From Bosea sp. 29B (GTDB lineage Bacteria; Pseudomonadota; Alphaproteobacteria; Rhizobiales; Beijerinckiaceae), in contig NZ_LR733817.1 in NCBI RefSeq assembly GCF_902506165.1, positions 4,865,625-4,929,624 of the forward strand: 64,000 nucleotides of DNA, read 5' to 3'. Positions 17,553-25,860 of the stretch are shown here, piece after piece. The notes under the pieces are model-generated. The model ran no database searches. It saw only the letters and a list, made by a program, of their open reading frames with translations, and had not been told where the DNA came from. Numbering within the stretch: position 1 is the first letter of the stretch; every line of letters starts with the position of its first letter. The position numbers and the translations under genes were made by a program.

Positions 17553-18434
17553 ATGATGCAAAAGCGCTCCTCTACAACCTTTCCGGACAGCCTCGCGACG
17601 CTGATGCCGCGCTATGACGGCTTCCTGCTCGACCAATGGGGCGTGCTGCATGACGGCGTCCGGCCTTATCCGGGAGCCGTGGCGGCGCTGGAGATGCTGC
17701 GCCGGGCGGGCAAGCGCGTGATCATCCTCTCCAATTCCGGGCGCCGCGGAACCGAGAACGCCGTGCTGCTGGCGAAGATGGGCTTTGCGCGCGAGCTCTA
17801 TGACGAGGTCGTCTCGGCCGGGGACGATGCCCGCGAGGCGCTGAGGGCGCGCGACGAGCCGTTCCACCGCACGCTCGGCCACCGTTGCCTGCTGCTGGCG
17901 CGCGAGGGTGAGGTGCATCTGGCGGAGGGGCTCGGCCTCGACCTGGTCGATGATGTCGCCATCGCTGACTTCATCCTGCTGATGACGATGGACCCACCAC
18001 GGCAGTCGGTAGCCGGCTGGATGGATCTGCTCAAGGCTGCCGGTGAGCGGCGCCTGCCGATGCTCTGTGCCAATCCCGACCTGCACCGCGCCAGCCCGGA
18101 GGGTGGTCTGCAGGAAGCGCCGGGCCTCGTCGCGCGGGCCTATGAGCAGCTCGGCGGCGCCGTGCGCTATCACGGCAAGCCGCAGCCGCGAATCTATCGC
18201 ACTTGCCAGGCGAAGCTCGGGCTCGACCGCAGCCGGGTCGTGGCGATCGGCGATTCGCTTGAGCACGACATCGCCGGTGCGCAAGGCGCCGGCATCGACA
18301 GCGTCTTCATCGGCGGCGGCATTCATCGCGGCGAGATCGCTTGGGATGGCGCGGGGATGGACCCGTCGAGCTGTCTTGCGCTCTTTGCCCGCGCCGGGCG
18401 TAGCCCGACCTATGCGCTGCCGCTGCTCGGCTAG
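17553..18434 (+). CDS. HAD-superfamily class IIA hydrolase (TIGR01459-like)
   Basis: About 293 residues from the ATG at MMQKRSSTTF (a GTG at 17511 would add 14). HAD motif I is LLDQWGVLHDG with nucleophile D27; the usual +2 acid is Trp, as I recall for this subfamily. Motif II is ILSNSGRR, motif III the Lys of HGKPQPRIY and motif IV VVAIGDSLEHDIAGAQ. A class IIA cap lies between motifs II and III. Members hydrolyse small phosphates or are uncharacterised. It is divergent from phnD, so it may release phosphate from an imported phosphorus compound; that is inference from context. Confidence 0.8.
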   Translation: MMQKRSSTTFPDSLATLMPRYDGFLLDQWGVLHDGVRPYPGAVAALEMLRRAGKRVIILSNSGRRGTENAVLLAKMGFARELYDEVVSAGDDAREALRARDEPFHRTLGHRCLLLAREGEVHLAEGLGLDLVDDVAIADFILLMTMDPPRQSVAGWMDLLKAAGERRLPMLCANPDLHRASPEGGLQEAPGLVARAYEQLGGAVRYHGKPQPRIYRTCQAKLGLDRSRVVAIGDSLEHDIAGAQGAGIDSVFIGGGIHRGEIAWDGAGMDPSSCLALFARAGRSPTYALPLLG

Positions 18435-18452
18435 AGCATGCCGATTTCATGC

Positions 18453-18619
18453 GGAACCACGCCGTCATTCCGGGACTTCGCGCAGCGAAGGGCCCGGAAC
18501 CCAGAACCGATGCCGGTTGTCAGGATGGCGTTGTGGCCGACGCGCTTTTCCGGAGAGGGCATCGGTTCTGGGTTCCGGGCTCAGGCCTTCGGCCTGCCCC
18601 GGAAAGACGGTGTGATTCC
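18453..18619. repeat. Type A palindromic repeat, copy 1
   Basis: Two inverted arms of about 55 bp around a loop of about 50 bp. The outer ends read CGTCATTCCGGGACTTCGCG and, inverted, CCGGAAAGACGG; the inner arms carry CCGGAACCCAGAACCGATGCC-like sequence. Each arm also contains its own small hairpin (CTTCGCGCAGCGAAG and GCCTTCGGC). Copies 2 and 3 lie at 34403-34557 and 54667-54893. It fills the gap between the convergent HAD and pit genes. Confidence 0.85.
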
Positions 18620-18638
18620 AACTAGAGGCGGAAGCGCC

Positions 18639-19652
18639 TCAACGGCCGGTCAGGAAGAAGCCTGACAGAGCATAGGCCAGCGCCGAGATCAGGCCCGCCG
18701 CCGGCATGGTGACGATCCAGGCGAAGACGATCCCACGGGCGACGCCCCAGCGCACTGCGGTGACCCGCCTTGCCGCGCCGACGCCGATGATCGCGCCGGT
18801 GATGGTGTGCGTGGTCGAGACGGGGACGCCGAGATAGGTCGCCAGGAACAGGGTGATGGCGCCGCCGGTCTCGGCGCAGAAGCCCTGTTGCGGCGAGAGG
18901 CGGGTGATCTTGGAGCCCATGGTGTGGACGATGCGCCAGCCGCCGCAGAGCGTGCCGAGCGCCATCGCCGCCTGGCAGGAGATCACCACCCAGAACGGCA
19001 CCGAGAAGGTCTCGCCCATCATGCCGTGCGAGAATAGCAGCACGGCGATGATGCCCATCGTCTTCTGCGCGTCATTGGCGCCGTGCCCGAGCGAATAGAG
19101 CGAGGCCGAGACGAATTGCAGGAGGCGAAAGGTCGAATCGACCTTGATCGGCGCCGCCTTCAGGAAGGTCCAGGAGACGATCAGCACCAGCAGCAGCGCC
19201 AGCGCGAAGCCGATCGCCGGCGACATGAAGATCGCGAGGAAAGTTTTGCCGAGCCCCCACCAGACGATCGACGAGAGGCCGACCTTGGACAGGCCGGCGC
19301 CGACCAGCCCGCCGATCAGCGCATGCGACGAGCTCGACGGGATGCCGGCGATCCAGGTCACGACATTCCAGACGATCGCGCCGGTCAGTGCGCCGAAGAT
19401 CACGCGGTCGTCGACGATCGTCGCCTGGATGATGCCGGAGCCGACCGTCTGGGCGACGTGCAGGCCGAAGAACAGGAAGGCGATGAAGTTGAAGAAGGCG
19501 GCCCAGAACACCGCCCATTGCGGCGCCAGCACCCGCGTCGAGACGATGGTCGCGATCGAGTTGGCGGCGTCATGCAGGCCGTTCAGGAAATCGAACAGCA
19601 GCGCGACGGCGATCAGGAAGAGGAGGGCAGGGGCGAAGCTGGCGAAGTCCAC
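18639..19652 (-). CDS. pit: Low-affinity inorganic phosphate transporter (Pit family)
   Basis: A 337-residue membrane protein with about ten hydrophobic helices. The PiT family duplication is visible: NGLHDAANSIATIVSTRVL in the first half and SLGHGANDAQKTMGIIAVL in the second; GVPVSTTHTITGAIIGVGAA is also conserved. The family moves neutral metal-phosphate with protons. It lies 15 nt downstream of a DUF47/PhoU-like gene, the usual OrfA-Pit pair of rhizobia. In Sinorhizobium that pair is repressed by PhoB, and a Pho-box-like element precedes this operon too. Confidence 0.92.
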   Translation of the reverse strand: MDFASFAPALLFLIAVALLFDFLNGLHDAANSIATIVSTRVLAPQWAVFWAAFFNFIAFLFFGLHVAQTVGSGIIQATIVDDRVIFGALTGAIVWNVVTWIAGIPSSSSHALIGGLVGAGLSKVGLSSIVWWGLGKTFLAIFMSPAIGFALALLLVLIVSWTFLKAAPIKVDSTFRLLQFVSASLYSLGHGANDAQKTMGIIAVLLFSHGMMGETFSVPFWVVISCQAAMALGTLCGGWRIVHTMGSKITRLSPQQGFCAETGGAITLFLATYLGVPVSTTHTITGAIIGVGAARRVTAVRWGVARGIVFAWIVTMPAAGLISALAYALSGFFLTGR

Positions 19653-19667
19653 AGGAGGCCGCGCCGC

Positions 19668-20312
19668 TCAGAGGTGTTCGAGCACGATGCGGCTGACGCG
19701 CTTGGCGACGTCCTCGAAGCGGTCGACCACCTTTTCCAAGTGGTCGTAGATCTCAGCGCCGACGATGAAGCCCATGGCGTCGGTGCCGCGATGGGCCTTG
19801 AACAGCTCCTTCAGGCCCTGATCGTAAAGCTGGTCGGAGTGCTCCTCGATTGCCCCGATCTCCTTGGCGAGCGCGCCGATGCCGACCGCGTGCTTCTTGA
19901 TGTCGCGCAGCATCGGCAGGAGCTCGCCGACCTTCTGCGAGGCTGCGACGACCGTCTTGCCGAGCTCCTGCATGCAGGGCGTAAAGCTCTCGACCTCGAA
20001 CAGGCGGATCGCCTTGGCAGTCTTCTGCATCTGGTCGATGGCGTCGTCCATCGAGCCGATCAGTTCCTCTATGTCGCCGCGGTCGAAGGGCGTGATGAAG
20101 GTGCGGCCGACCTCGAGCATGACCTCGCCGGCGATCGCGTCGGCGCGGTTCTCCTCGGCGAAGATCTCGGAACAGCCGGCCTCGATCGGCGTCGCCCCGC
20201 TGAGCAGGCCGTCGAGCGCCGCGGCGCCCGCCTGCAGCGTCTGCGCATGACGCTCGAACAGCACGAAGAACTTGTCTTCCTTCGGCAGCAGCTTCTGGAA
20301 CCAGCCCAGCAT
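19668..20312 (-). CDS. DUF47 family protein, PhoU-like Pit accessory protein
   Basis: A 214-residue, almost wholly helical protein of the DUF47/TIGR00153 family. It contains the acidic segments FITPFDRGDIEELIGSMDDAIDQMQ and AIEEHSDQLYDQGLKELF, which in PhoU-like bundles bind metals. It is encoded directly before pit and probably modulates that transporter. Its upstream region holds the minus-strand Pho-box-like element at 20381-20398. Confidence 0.88.
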   Translation of the reverse strand: MLGWFQKLLPKEDKFFVLFERHAQTLQAGAAALDGLLSGATPIEAGCSEIFAEENRADAIAGEVMLEVGRTFITPFDRGDIEELIGSMDDAIDQMQKTAKAIRLFEVESFTPCMQELGKTVVAASQKVGELLPMLRDIKKHAVGIGALAKEIGAIEEHSDQLYDQGLKELFKAHRGTDAMGFIVGAEIYDHLEKVVDRFEDVAKRVSRIVLEHL

Positions 20313-20380
20313 CGGAACGGCCTCTCACCAACTTAGTCCGCCCCGCGGCAAATGAGCGGGATGACACGCCTGCGCCTTTT

Positions 20381-20398
20381 GTGACAGTTTTGCGACAA
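20381..20398 (-). promoter_or_regulatory. Pho-box-like element upstream of DUF47-pit
   Basis: On the minus strand TTGTCGC-AAAA-CTGTCAC, two 7-bp half-sites eleven bases apart, close to the CTGTCAT-N4-CTGTCAT PhoB consensus (right half intact, left half four to five matches). It lies about 70 nt from the DUF47 start and about 80 nt from the divergent solute-binding protein gene, so it could affect both. Confidence 0.55.
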
Positions 20399-20476
20399 CG
20401 GCAATCCGGATTCACCGGTTTTGCCAGCCGCCGGCCTCGACGTCGGCGGGCACAGAAGACGAAAGGGAGGATTTGG

Positions 20477-21805
20477 ATGTTTACACGCAGGATCGCGCTC
20501 GTCTCGGCGCTCGGACTGGCCCTGGCCGCCTCGGCTGTTCATGCGCAAGCGCCGTCGGGCAAGGTCACGGTCGTGACCTCGTTCTCGAAGGACGTCACCG
20601 ACCCGATCAAGAAGGCCTTCGAGAAGGCAGTGCCCGGTGTCACGCTGGAGGTCCAGAACCGCAACACCAATGCCGGCGTGAAATATGTCGAGGAGACCAA
20701 GGCCAACAATCAGGTCGACCTGTTCTGGGCCTCAGCGCCCGACGCCTTCGAGGTGCTGAAAGGCAAGAGCCTGCTCTCTGCCTACAAGCCGAAGGCGACC
20801 GGCATCCCCGACAAGATCGGCTCCTATCCGATCAACGACCCGGCCGGCTTCTATTTCGGCTTCGCCGCGTCCGGCTACGGCATCATGTGGAACGAGCGCT
20901 ATGCTAAGGCCAACAAGCTGCCCGAGCCGAAGGACTGGCAGGACCTCGCCAAGCCGGCCTTCTACGGCCATGTCTCGATCGCCTCGCCGGCACGCTCGGG
21001 TACGACGCATCTGACCGTCGAGACCATCCTGCAGGGCGAGGGCTGGGAGAAGGGCTGGCGTACCCTCAAGGAGATGTCCGGCAATTTCCACTCGATCACC
21101 GAGCGCTCCTTCGGCGTGCCGGAGGCGGTCAATTCCGGCCAGGTCGGCGTCGGCATCGTCATTGACTTCTTCGCCTTCTCGGCGCAGGCCTCGGGCTTCC
21201 CGGTCAAGTTCGTCTACCCGACGGTCACCACGGTCGTGCCGGCCAATGTCGGCATCATCGCCAACCCGCCGAACAAGGCGGCGGCCGAGGCCTTCATCGA
21301 GTTCCTGCTCTCGCCGACCGGGCAGGAGGTGCTGCTCGAGCCGGGCATCCGTCGCCTGCCGGTCAACCCTGCGGTCTATGCCAAGGCCGGCGCCGATTAT
21401 CCGAACCCGTTCACGGATCCGCGCTTCCAGAAGATGATCGGCTTCGACGTCGACAAGTCGGAAGCGCGCACCGCCGTGGTCGACACGCTGTTCGACCAGC
21501 TGATCTCCTTCCAGCTCGATGCGCTGAAGGGCGTCACCAAGACGCTGCACGAGGTCGATGCGGCGCTGGCCAAGAAGCCGAACGCCCAGGCCAAGGCGCT
21601 CGCCGACGAGGCGCGCAACTTGATTGCGGCGCTCCCCGTCACCGAGGCGCAGGCCGCGAGCCCGGAGCTGCGCGCCGCCTTCACCGGCGGCAAGGAGAAG
21701 GGTGCGCGCCAGGCCGAGGTCGAGGCGCAATGGGCAAGCTTCGCCCGCGACAACTATGCAAAGGCGAAGGCCAAGGCCGAGGAGGCGCTGAAGGCGGCGA
21801 AGTGA
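20477..21805 (+). CDS. ABC transporter substrate-binding protein, Fe(III)/2-aminoethylphosphonate class, with long helical tail
   Basis: A 442-residue periplasmic protein. GGGAGGA precedes the ATG of MFTRRIALVSALG; the signal ends near VHAQA. The body (KVTVVTSFSKDVTDPIKKAFEKAVPG ... VDLFWASAPDAFEVL) is the AfuA/FbpA or PhnS type-2 binding fold. Typical relatives are about 340 residues; here roughly the last 100 residues are Ala/Lys/Glu-rich and predicted helical, ending in KAKAKAEEALKAAK. It begins an operon with a fused permease and an ATPase, though a 110-bp palindromic repeat separates it from the permease. Neighbouring Pi and phosphonate genes favour an organophosphonate ligand over iron, but this is not proven. 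Confidence 0.75.
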   Translation: MFTRRIALVSALGLALAASAVHAQAPSGKVTVVTSFSKDVTDPIKKAFEKAVPGVTLEVQNRNTNAGVKYVEETKANNQVDLFWASAPDAFEVLKGKSLLSAYKPKATGIPDKIGSYPINDPAGFYFGFAASGYGIMWNERYAKANKLPEPKDWQDLAKPAFYGHVSIASPARSGTTHLTVETILQGEGWEKGWRTLKEMSGNFHSITERSFGVPEAVNSGQVGVGIVIDFFAFSAQASGFPVKFVYPTVTTVVPANVGIIANPPNKAAAEAFIEFLLSPTGQEVLLEPGIRRLPVNPAVYAKAGADYPNPFTDPRFQKMIGFDVDKSEARTAVVDTLFDQLISFQLDALKGVTKTLHEVDAALAKKPNAQAKALADEARNLIAALPVTEAQAASPELRAAFTGGKEKGARQAEVEAQWASFARDNYAKAKAKAEEALKAAK

Positions 21806-21820
21806 CAGGCTTTTCAAGCT

Positions 21821-21930
21821 CCGCCGTCATCCCGGGCGTAGCGAAGCGGAGACCCGGGATCCATTCCGGAACGGTTCAGGAATGGATCCCGGATCGGCGC
21901 GGCTTCACCGCTTGTCCGGGATGACGGTGC
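21821..21930. repeat. Type C palindromic repeat between SBP and permease genes, copy 1
   Basis: An imperfect palindrome whose ends read CCGTCATCCCGGGCGTAGCG and, inverted, GTCCGGGATGACGG, with an inner inverted pair GGGATCCATTCC / GGAATGGATCCC. It lies inside an operon, right after the substrate-binding protein gene. A relative lies at 38963-39080 in the same relative position in another importer operon. Confidence 0.8.
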
Positions 21931-21957
21931 TTTGATTGATCAGCGATCAGGCCAGAC

Positions 21958-23676
21958 ATGACCGCCATTTCTGCAACCACTCCGCCTCGCGCTCGCGCGT
22001 TCTCCGCCACGCCCGGCCAGATCGCGCTGGCGCTCGCCATCGCGGCCTTCCTGCTCGTCTTCCTGGTCCTGCCGGTGGCGACGGTGATCTATGTCGCCTT
22101 CACCGAGAAGGGCACCTCGACCTTCACGCTGGTCAATTTCTACGATTTCGTCCGCACCGAGCTGTTCATGCGCTCGTTGTGGAACTCCTTCTATGTCTCT
22201 GCGATGTCGGTGGTCTGGGCCTCCGTGCTCGCCCTGCCGCTCGCCTATCTCACCACGCGTTTCGCCTTCCGGGGCGCCGCGATCGTCCAGACCCTCGGCT
22301 TCCTGCCGCTGATCATGCCGCCCTTCGTCGGCGCCGTGGCGATGCAGCTCTTCTTCGGCCGCAACGGCTCGATCAACCTGCTGCTCGACGACTGGTTCGG
22401 CTTCAAGATCGACTTCATGGAGGGGCTGAACGGCGTCATCTTCGTCCAGTCGGTCCACTATTTCCCGTTCATCCTGATCAACCTCTCGGCGGCGCTGCGC
22501 AATATCGACCGCGCCATGGAGGAAGCCGCGCAGAATCTCGGCTCTTCCGGCTTTCGCCTGTTCCGCCGCATCGTCTTCCCGCTGGCGCTGCCGGGCTATC
22601 TCGCCGGCGCCTCGTTGGTGTTCGTCAAGGTCTTCGACGATCTCGCGACGCCGCTCTTGCTCAACGTCAAGGACATGCTGGCGCCGCAGGCCTATCTGCG
22701 GGTGACCTCGATCGGCATCGCCGACCCGATGGGCTACGTCATCTCGGTCGTGCTGATCGTCGCCTCGGTGCTGGCGATGTGGCTCTCGGCGCTGGCGCTG
22801 AAGGGGCGCGACTACGCCACGACCCAGCGCGGCGGCGGCGGACTCGCCCGGCGGGTGATGCGCCCGCATGAGGCGGTGCTCGGCTACGGCGTCGTCATCC
22901 TGATCCTGGCGCTGGTGCTGGCGCCGCACCTGGCGCTGCTGCTGCTCTCCTTCGCCACGGTCTGGTCGTTCTCGCCACTGCCGGACGCCTATACGCTCGC
23001 CCATTATGGCCGCGTCTTCGGTGAGAGCTCGCTCTACATCAAGAACACGCTGATCTACGCCACGCTCGCCGGCGGCATCGACATCGTGCTCGGCGTCGCG
23101 ATCGCCTATCTTGTGCTGCGCACCAAGCTGATCGGCCGCGAATGGCTCGACTGGATGGCGACCTCGGCGCTCGCCATTCCCGGTGTCGTGCTCGGCATCG
23201 GCTATCTCAGGACCTTCTACGGCATCACCCTGCCGGACGGGACGCCGCTGGCGGCACTCTGGATCACCATCGTGATGGCGCTGGCGATCCGCCGTTTGCC
23301 CTATGCGTTGCGTGCCTGCCATGCCGCGCTCCAGCAGATCTCGGTCTCGCTGGAGGAGGCGGCTGAGAATCTCGGCGCCACCAAGGCCCGCACGGTGCGC
23401 CGCATCGTCGTGCCCTTGATGACGGGCGGCATCCTCGCCGGCTTCGTCACCTCCTTCGCGACGGCGGCGGTCGAGCTCTCGGCGACGTTGATGCTGGTGC
23501 AGTCCAATTCCGACGCACCGCTGGCTTATGGCCTCTATGTCTTCATGCAGTCGGCTGCCGGGCGCGGGCCCGGCGCGGCGCTCGGCGTCGTCGCGGTCGT
23601 GCTCGTCGCCGCCTGTACCTTCCTCTCGCACCTCATCGTCGAACGCAGCCAGAAGGCCAAGGGAATGGGCCACTGA
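21958..23676 (+). CDS. ABC transporter permease, fused two-domain (FbpB/PhnU-V-like)
   Basis: A 572-residue inner-membrane protein with two BPD_transp_1 halves and about twelve hydrophobic helices. The ATPase-docking loops are EEAAQNLGSSGFRLFRRIVFP in the first half and EEAAENLGATKARTVRRIVVP in the second. The fused form is usual for Fe(III) FbpB; 2-aminoethylphosphonate permeases are close relatives. The ATPase gene starts one base after its stop. With the upstream binding protein and the ATPase it makes a complete importer. Confidence 0.85.
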   Translation: MTAISATTPPRARAFSATPGQIALALAIAAFLLVFLVLPVATVIYVAFTEKGTSTFTLVNFYDFVRTELFMRSLWNSFYVSAMSVVWASVLALPLAYLTTRFAFRGAAIVQTLGFLPLIMPPFVGAVAMQLFFGRNGSINLLLDDWFGFKIDFMEGLNGVIFVQSVHYFPFILINLSAALRNIDRAMEEAAQNLGSSGFRLFRRIVFPLALPGYLAGASLVFVKVFDDLATPLLLNVKDMLAPQAYLRVTSIGIADPMGYVISVVLIVASVLAMWLSALALKGRDYATTQRGGGGLARRVMRPHEAVLGYGVVILILALVLAPHLALLLLSFATVWSFSPLPDAYTLAHYGRVFGESSLYIKNTLIYATLAGGIDIVLGVAIAYLVLRTKLIGREWLDWMATSALAIPGVVLGIGYLRTFYGITLPDGTPLAALWITIVMALAIRRLPYALRACHAALQQISVSLEEAAENLGATKARTVRRIVVPLMTGGILAGFVTSFATAAVELSATLMLVQSNSDAPLAYGLYVFMQSAAGRGPGAALGVVAVVLVAACTFLSHLIVERSQKAKGMGH

Positions 23677-23677
23677 C

Positions 23678-24775
23678 ATGAACGCAAACGTCTCCCTGAC
23701 CACGCCGGCCGTCTCGGTCGCGATCGAGGGCGTCAACCTCTCCTATGGCGACAACCATGTGCTGAAGGACGTCAACCTCGCGATCGAGCCGGGCGAATTC
23801 TTCGCCTTCCTCGGTCCGTCCGGCTGCGGCAAGACCACGCTGCTTAGGCTGATCGCCGGCTTCAACCACGCCGATACCGGCCGCGTCGCGATCGGCGGGC
23901 AGGACATCTCCGGCCTGCCGCCGTGGAAGCGCGATGTCGGCATGGTCTTCCAGTCCTATGCGCTCTGGCCGCATATGAGCGTGCGCCGCAACGTCGCCTT
24001 CGGGCTGGAGGAACGCGGCGTGAAGCGCGCCGAGATCGACCGGCGGGTCGAGGCGGCGCTCGGCCTCGTCGGGCTCGCCCATCTCGCCGAGCGCCGGCCC
24101 TCGCAGCTTTCCGGCGGCCAGCAGCAGCGCGTCGCGGTGGCGCGCACCGTCGCGGTCGAGCCCAAGGTGCTGCTGCTCGACGAGCCGCTCTCCAATCTCG
24201 ACGCCAAGATGCGCGTGCAGGTCCGGCGCGAATTGCGCGACCTGCAGCAGCGGCTCGGCCTGACCACGATCTTCGTTACCCATGACCAGGAGGAGGCGAA
24301 CTCGATCTGCGACCGCATCGCCGTGATGAACGACGGCATCGTCCAGCAGGTCGGCACGCCGATGGAGCTCTATGAGCGCCCCGCCAACCTCTTCGTTGCC
24401 GGCTTCCTCGGCACGGCCAACATCCTGAAGGGGCGGGTCGTCGGCAGCGGCGCCGGGCGCAGCTTCGAGATCGACGGCGGCACGAAATTCCCGATCGGCG
24501 AGGGGGTGTCCGTTCCCGATGGTGCGGCGCTGGTCTTCCGTCCGCAGCATGCCAGCCTCGTCGAGCGGGCCGGCTCGCAGGGCGGCGCGCTGTCCTTGCC
24601 CTGCGCCATCGCCAACCGCGAATTCCTCGGCGCGAGCGTCCGCTACGGCGCTCGGATCGGCTCCGCCGAGGTTGCGGTCGACATGCCGTTCCAGTCCGGG
24701 CGTGAGCTGTTCGAGGTTGGGAGCGAGGCCAGCTTGAAGCTCGCCTCGGGGGCGCTTCACTGGCTCTCCGCCTGA
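23678..24775 (+). CDS. ABC transporter ATP-binding protein (FbpC/PotA-like, with TOBE domain)
   Basis: A 365-residue ATPase. Walker A is GPSGCGKTTLL (K52), Q-loop MVFQSYALWPHM, signature LSGGQQQRVAV, Walker B LLLDEPLSNLDA and switch His in VTHDQEEA. Beyond about residue 240 there is a TOBE-type regulatory domain (VFRPQHASLV, FLGASVRYGARIG). ATG is one base after the permease stop; a longer frame upstream would overlap the permease and is rejected. Its last 19 bases overlap the end of a convergent small gene. Confidence 0.88.
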   Translation: MNANVSLTTPAVSVAIEGVNLSYGDNHVLKDVNLAIEPGEFFAFLGPSGCGKTTLLRLIAGFNHADTGRVAIGGQDISGLPPWKRDVGMVFQSYALWPHMSVRRNVAFGLEERGVKRAEIDRRVEAALGLVGLAHLAERRPSQLSGGQQQRVAVARTVAVEPKVLLLDEPLSNLDAKMRVQVRRELRDLQQRLGLTTIFVTHDQEEANSICDRIAVMNDGIVQQVGTPMELYERPANLFVAGFLGTANILKGRVVGSGAGRSFEIDGGTKFPIGEGVSVPDGAALVFRPQHASLVERAGSQGGALSLPCAIANREFLGASVRYGARIGSAEVAVDMPFQSGRELFEVGSEASLKLASGALHWLSA

Positions 24776-25056
24776 GGAGGCCTAGGAGCGGCGGCGCTAC
24801 AGCCATGCTCGGTGCAGACGACATCGAGCACCTTGTGCGAGGTCCCCAGGCAATTGGCCCGGTAGGCGGTAAGCGAGCCCTGCCTCAGCACCGTCTCGAT
24901 CCGCGGCTTGACGCAGCCGCGTTCGAGCAGGACGCGCTGCAGATCGCCGTCGGAGGCAAGCGCGGCGGACAGCCCGCCCAGAAGAACCAGCGCCGGGGCA
25001 CCGCCCCGACGCAGAGGAGCGGACCGGAGTGATCCACCCCGAGGCCGCAGGGTCAC
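24757..25056 (-). CDS. Small secreted Cys-containing protein of unknown function (end of copper operon)
   Basis: A 99-residue hypothetical. It starts with GTG in a 4-bp GTGA overlap with the stop of the CusF-like gene, which supports both the start and co-translation. A basic N-terminus is followed by a hydrophobic stretch (APALVLLGGLSAALA), probably a signal peptide, then three Cys residues in ERGCVKPRIETVL, RANCLGTSHKVLDVVC and EHGC. The paired Cys could make disulfides or bind copper, given the neighbours. I recall similar short proteins in Hyphomicrobiales genomes but no assigned role. The 3' end overlaps the convergent ATPase gene by 19 bp. Confidence 0.55.
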   Translation of the reverse strand: MTLRPRGGSLRSAPLRRGGAPALVLLGGLSAALASDGDLQRVLLERGCVKPRIETVLRQGSLTAYRANCLGTSHKVLDVVCTEHGCSAAAPRPPQAESQ

Positions 25057-25331
25057 TTTGCCTTCTGGAGCTTGGTGACGGTGATCTGGCCGTTGACCCG
25101 GTCAGCATCGAACTCGATCTTGGTTCCGGCCTTCAACCCTTTCAGCATGGCCGGATCGCCAGCGCGGAACACCATGGTCATCGCGTCCATGTCGAGATTC
25201 TTGATCGGGCCATGATTGATGGTGAGCTTGCCCTGGGGTTCGTCGACCTTGGTGACGGTGCCGCTGACCGACTGCGCTGCGGCCGGCAGGGCAAGGAGAA
25301 GAAGGGCGAGGGTCGCTGTCGTCCTGAGCAC
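25053..25331 (-). CDS. CusF-like periplasmic copper-binding protein
   Basis: A 92-residue protein with a Sec signal (MLRTTATLALLLLALPAAAQ) and a small OB-type barrel. The CusF metal motif is readable as H40 ... M51 and M53 (NHGPIKNLDMDAMTMVF). The Trp that caps Cu(I) in E. coli CusF aligns with M48, so copper may here have an extra thioether ligand. CusF carries Cu(I)/Ag(I) to efflux partners; here the partners encoded nearby are a cupredoxin and a multicopper oxidase. It lies 22 nt after the cupredoxin gene. Confidence 0.85.
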   Translation of the reverse strand: MLRTTATLALLLLALPAAAQSVSGTVTKVDEPQGKLTINHGPIKNLDMDAMTMVFRAGDPAMLKGLKAGTKIEFDADRVNGQITVTKLQKAK

Positions 25332-25353
25332 GGGGTGCTCCTTTCTCTGAGAA

Positions 25354-25833
25354 TTACTTGACGATGATCTTGCCGGTCATGCCCGCTTCGCGGTGACCAG
25401 GGATCAGGCAGGAGAAGTCGAATTCGCCCGCCTTGGTGAAGGCCCAGACGATCTCGCCGGTCTTCTTCGGCTGAAGGCGCCTGGCGTTCGGATCGTCATG
25501 CTCCATGTCGGGGTTCTTCTGCATCTCGACCGCGTGCTTGAGGTTCTCTTCCAGCGTCGCCAGGACGAGCTCATGGTCGAGCTCGCCATTGTTGCGCAGC
25601 TGGAAGCGGATCTGCTCGCCGCGGCGCACCTCGATCCGGTCGGGGATGAAGGACATCTTGCCGTCGCGTTCGGCCATCGCCACGGCGATGATCCGCGCCG
25701 GCTTCTTGGGGTCTCCCGGCTTGCCATAGGCGGTCTCGTCGCCATGGCCGTGGCCGGCGCCACCGGGGCCTGCCAGGGCAGTGCCGGCGGAGAACAGAAC
25801 CGCGATCGCGGCGAGCTTGAATGCTGTCGTCAT
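25354..25833 (-). CDS. Periplasmic cupredoxin-domain protein
   Basis: A 159-residue secreted protein; signal cleavage near TALA-GP. A His/Gly-rich linker (GGAGHGHGDE) precedes a plastocyanin-like barrel. The type 1 copper ligands are H87 (DHELV), C142, H147 and M152 (FSCLIPGHREAGMTG). It is probably an electron or copper carrier for the adjacent multicopper oxidase. It resembles the CopI/periplasmic cupredoxins of copper-resistance operons. A 27-nt gap follows the oxidase gene. Confidence 0.85.
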   Translation of the reverse strand: MTTAFKLAAIAVLFSAGTALAGPGGAGHGHGDETAYGKPGDPKKPARIIAVAMAERDGKMSFIPDRIEVRRGEQIRFQLRNNGELDHELVLATLEENLKHAVEMQKNPDMEHDDPNARRLQPKKTGEIVWAFTKAGEFDFSCLIPGHREAGMTGKIIVK

Positions 25834-25860
25834 GAGGCTCTCCTGCTGAGATCGATGTCT

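Noticed and set aside
21940..23736. 598-codon minus-strand open frame opposite the fused permease
   Set aside because: Composition is almost only Asp/Glu/Arg/His/Gln, typical of the antisense of membrane genes; the plus strand has two clear permease domains.
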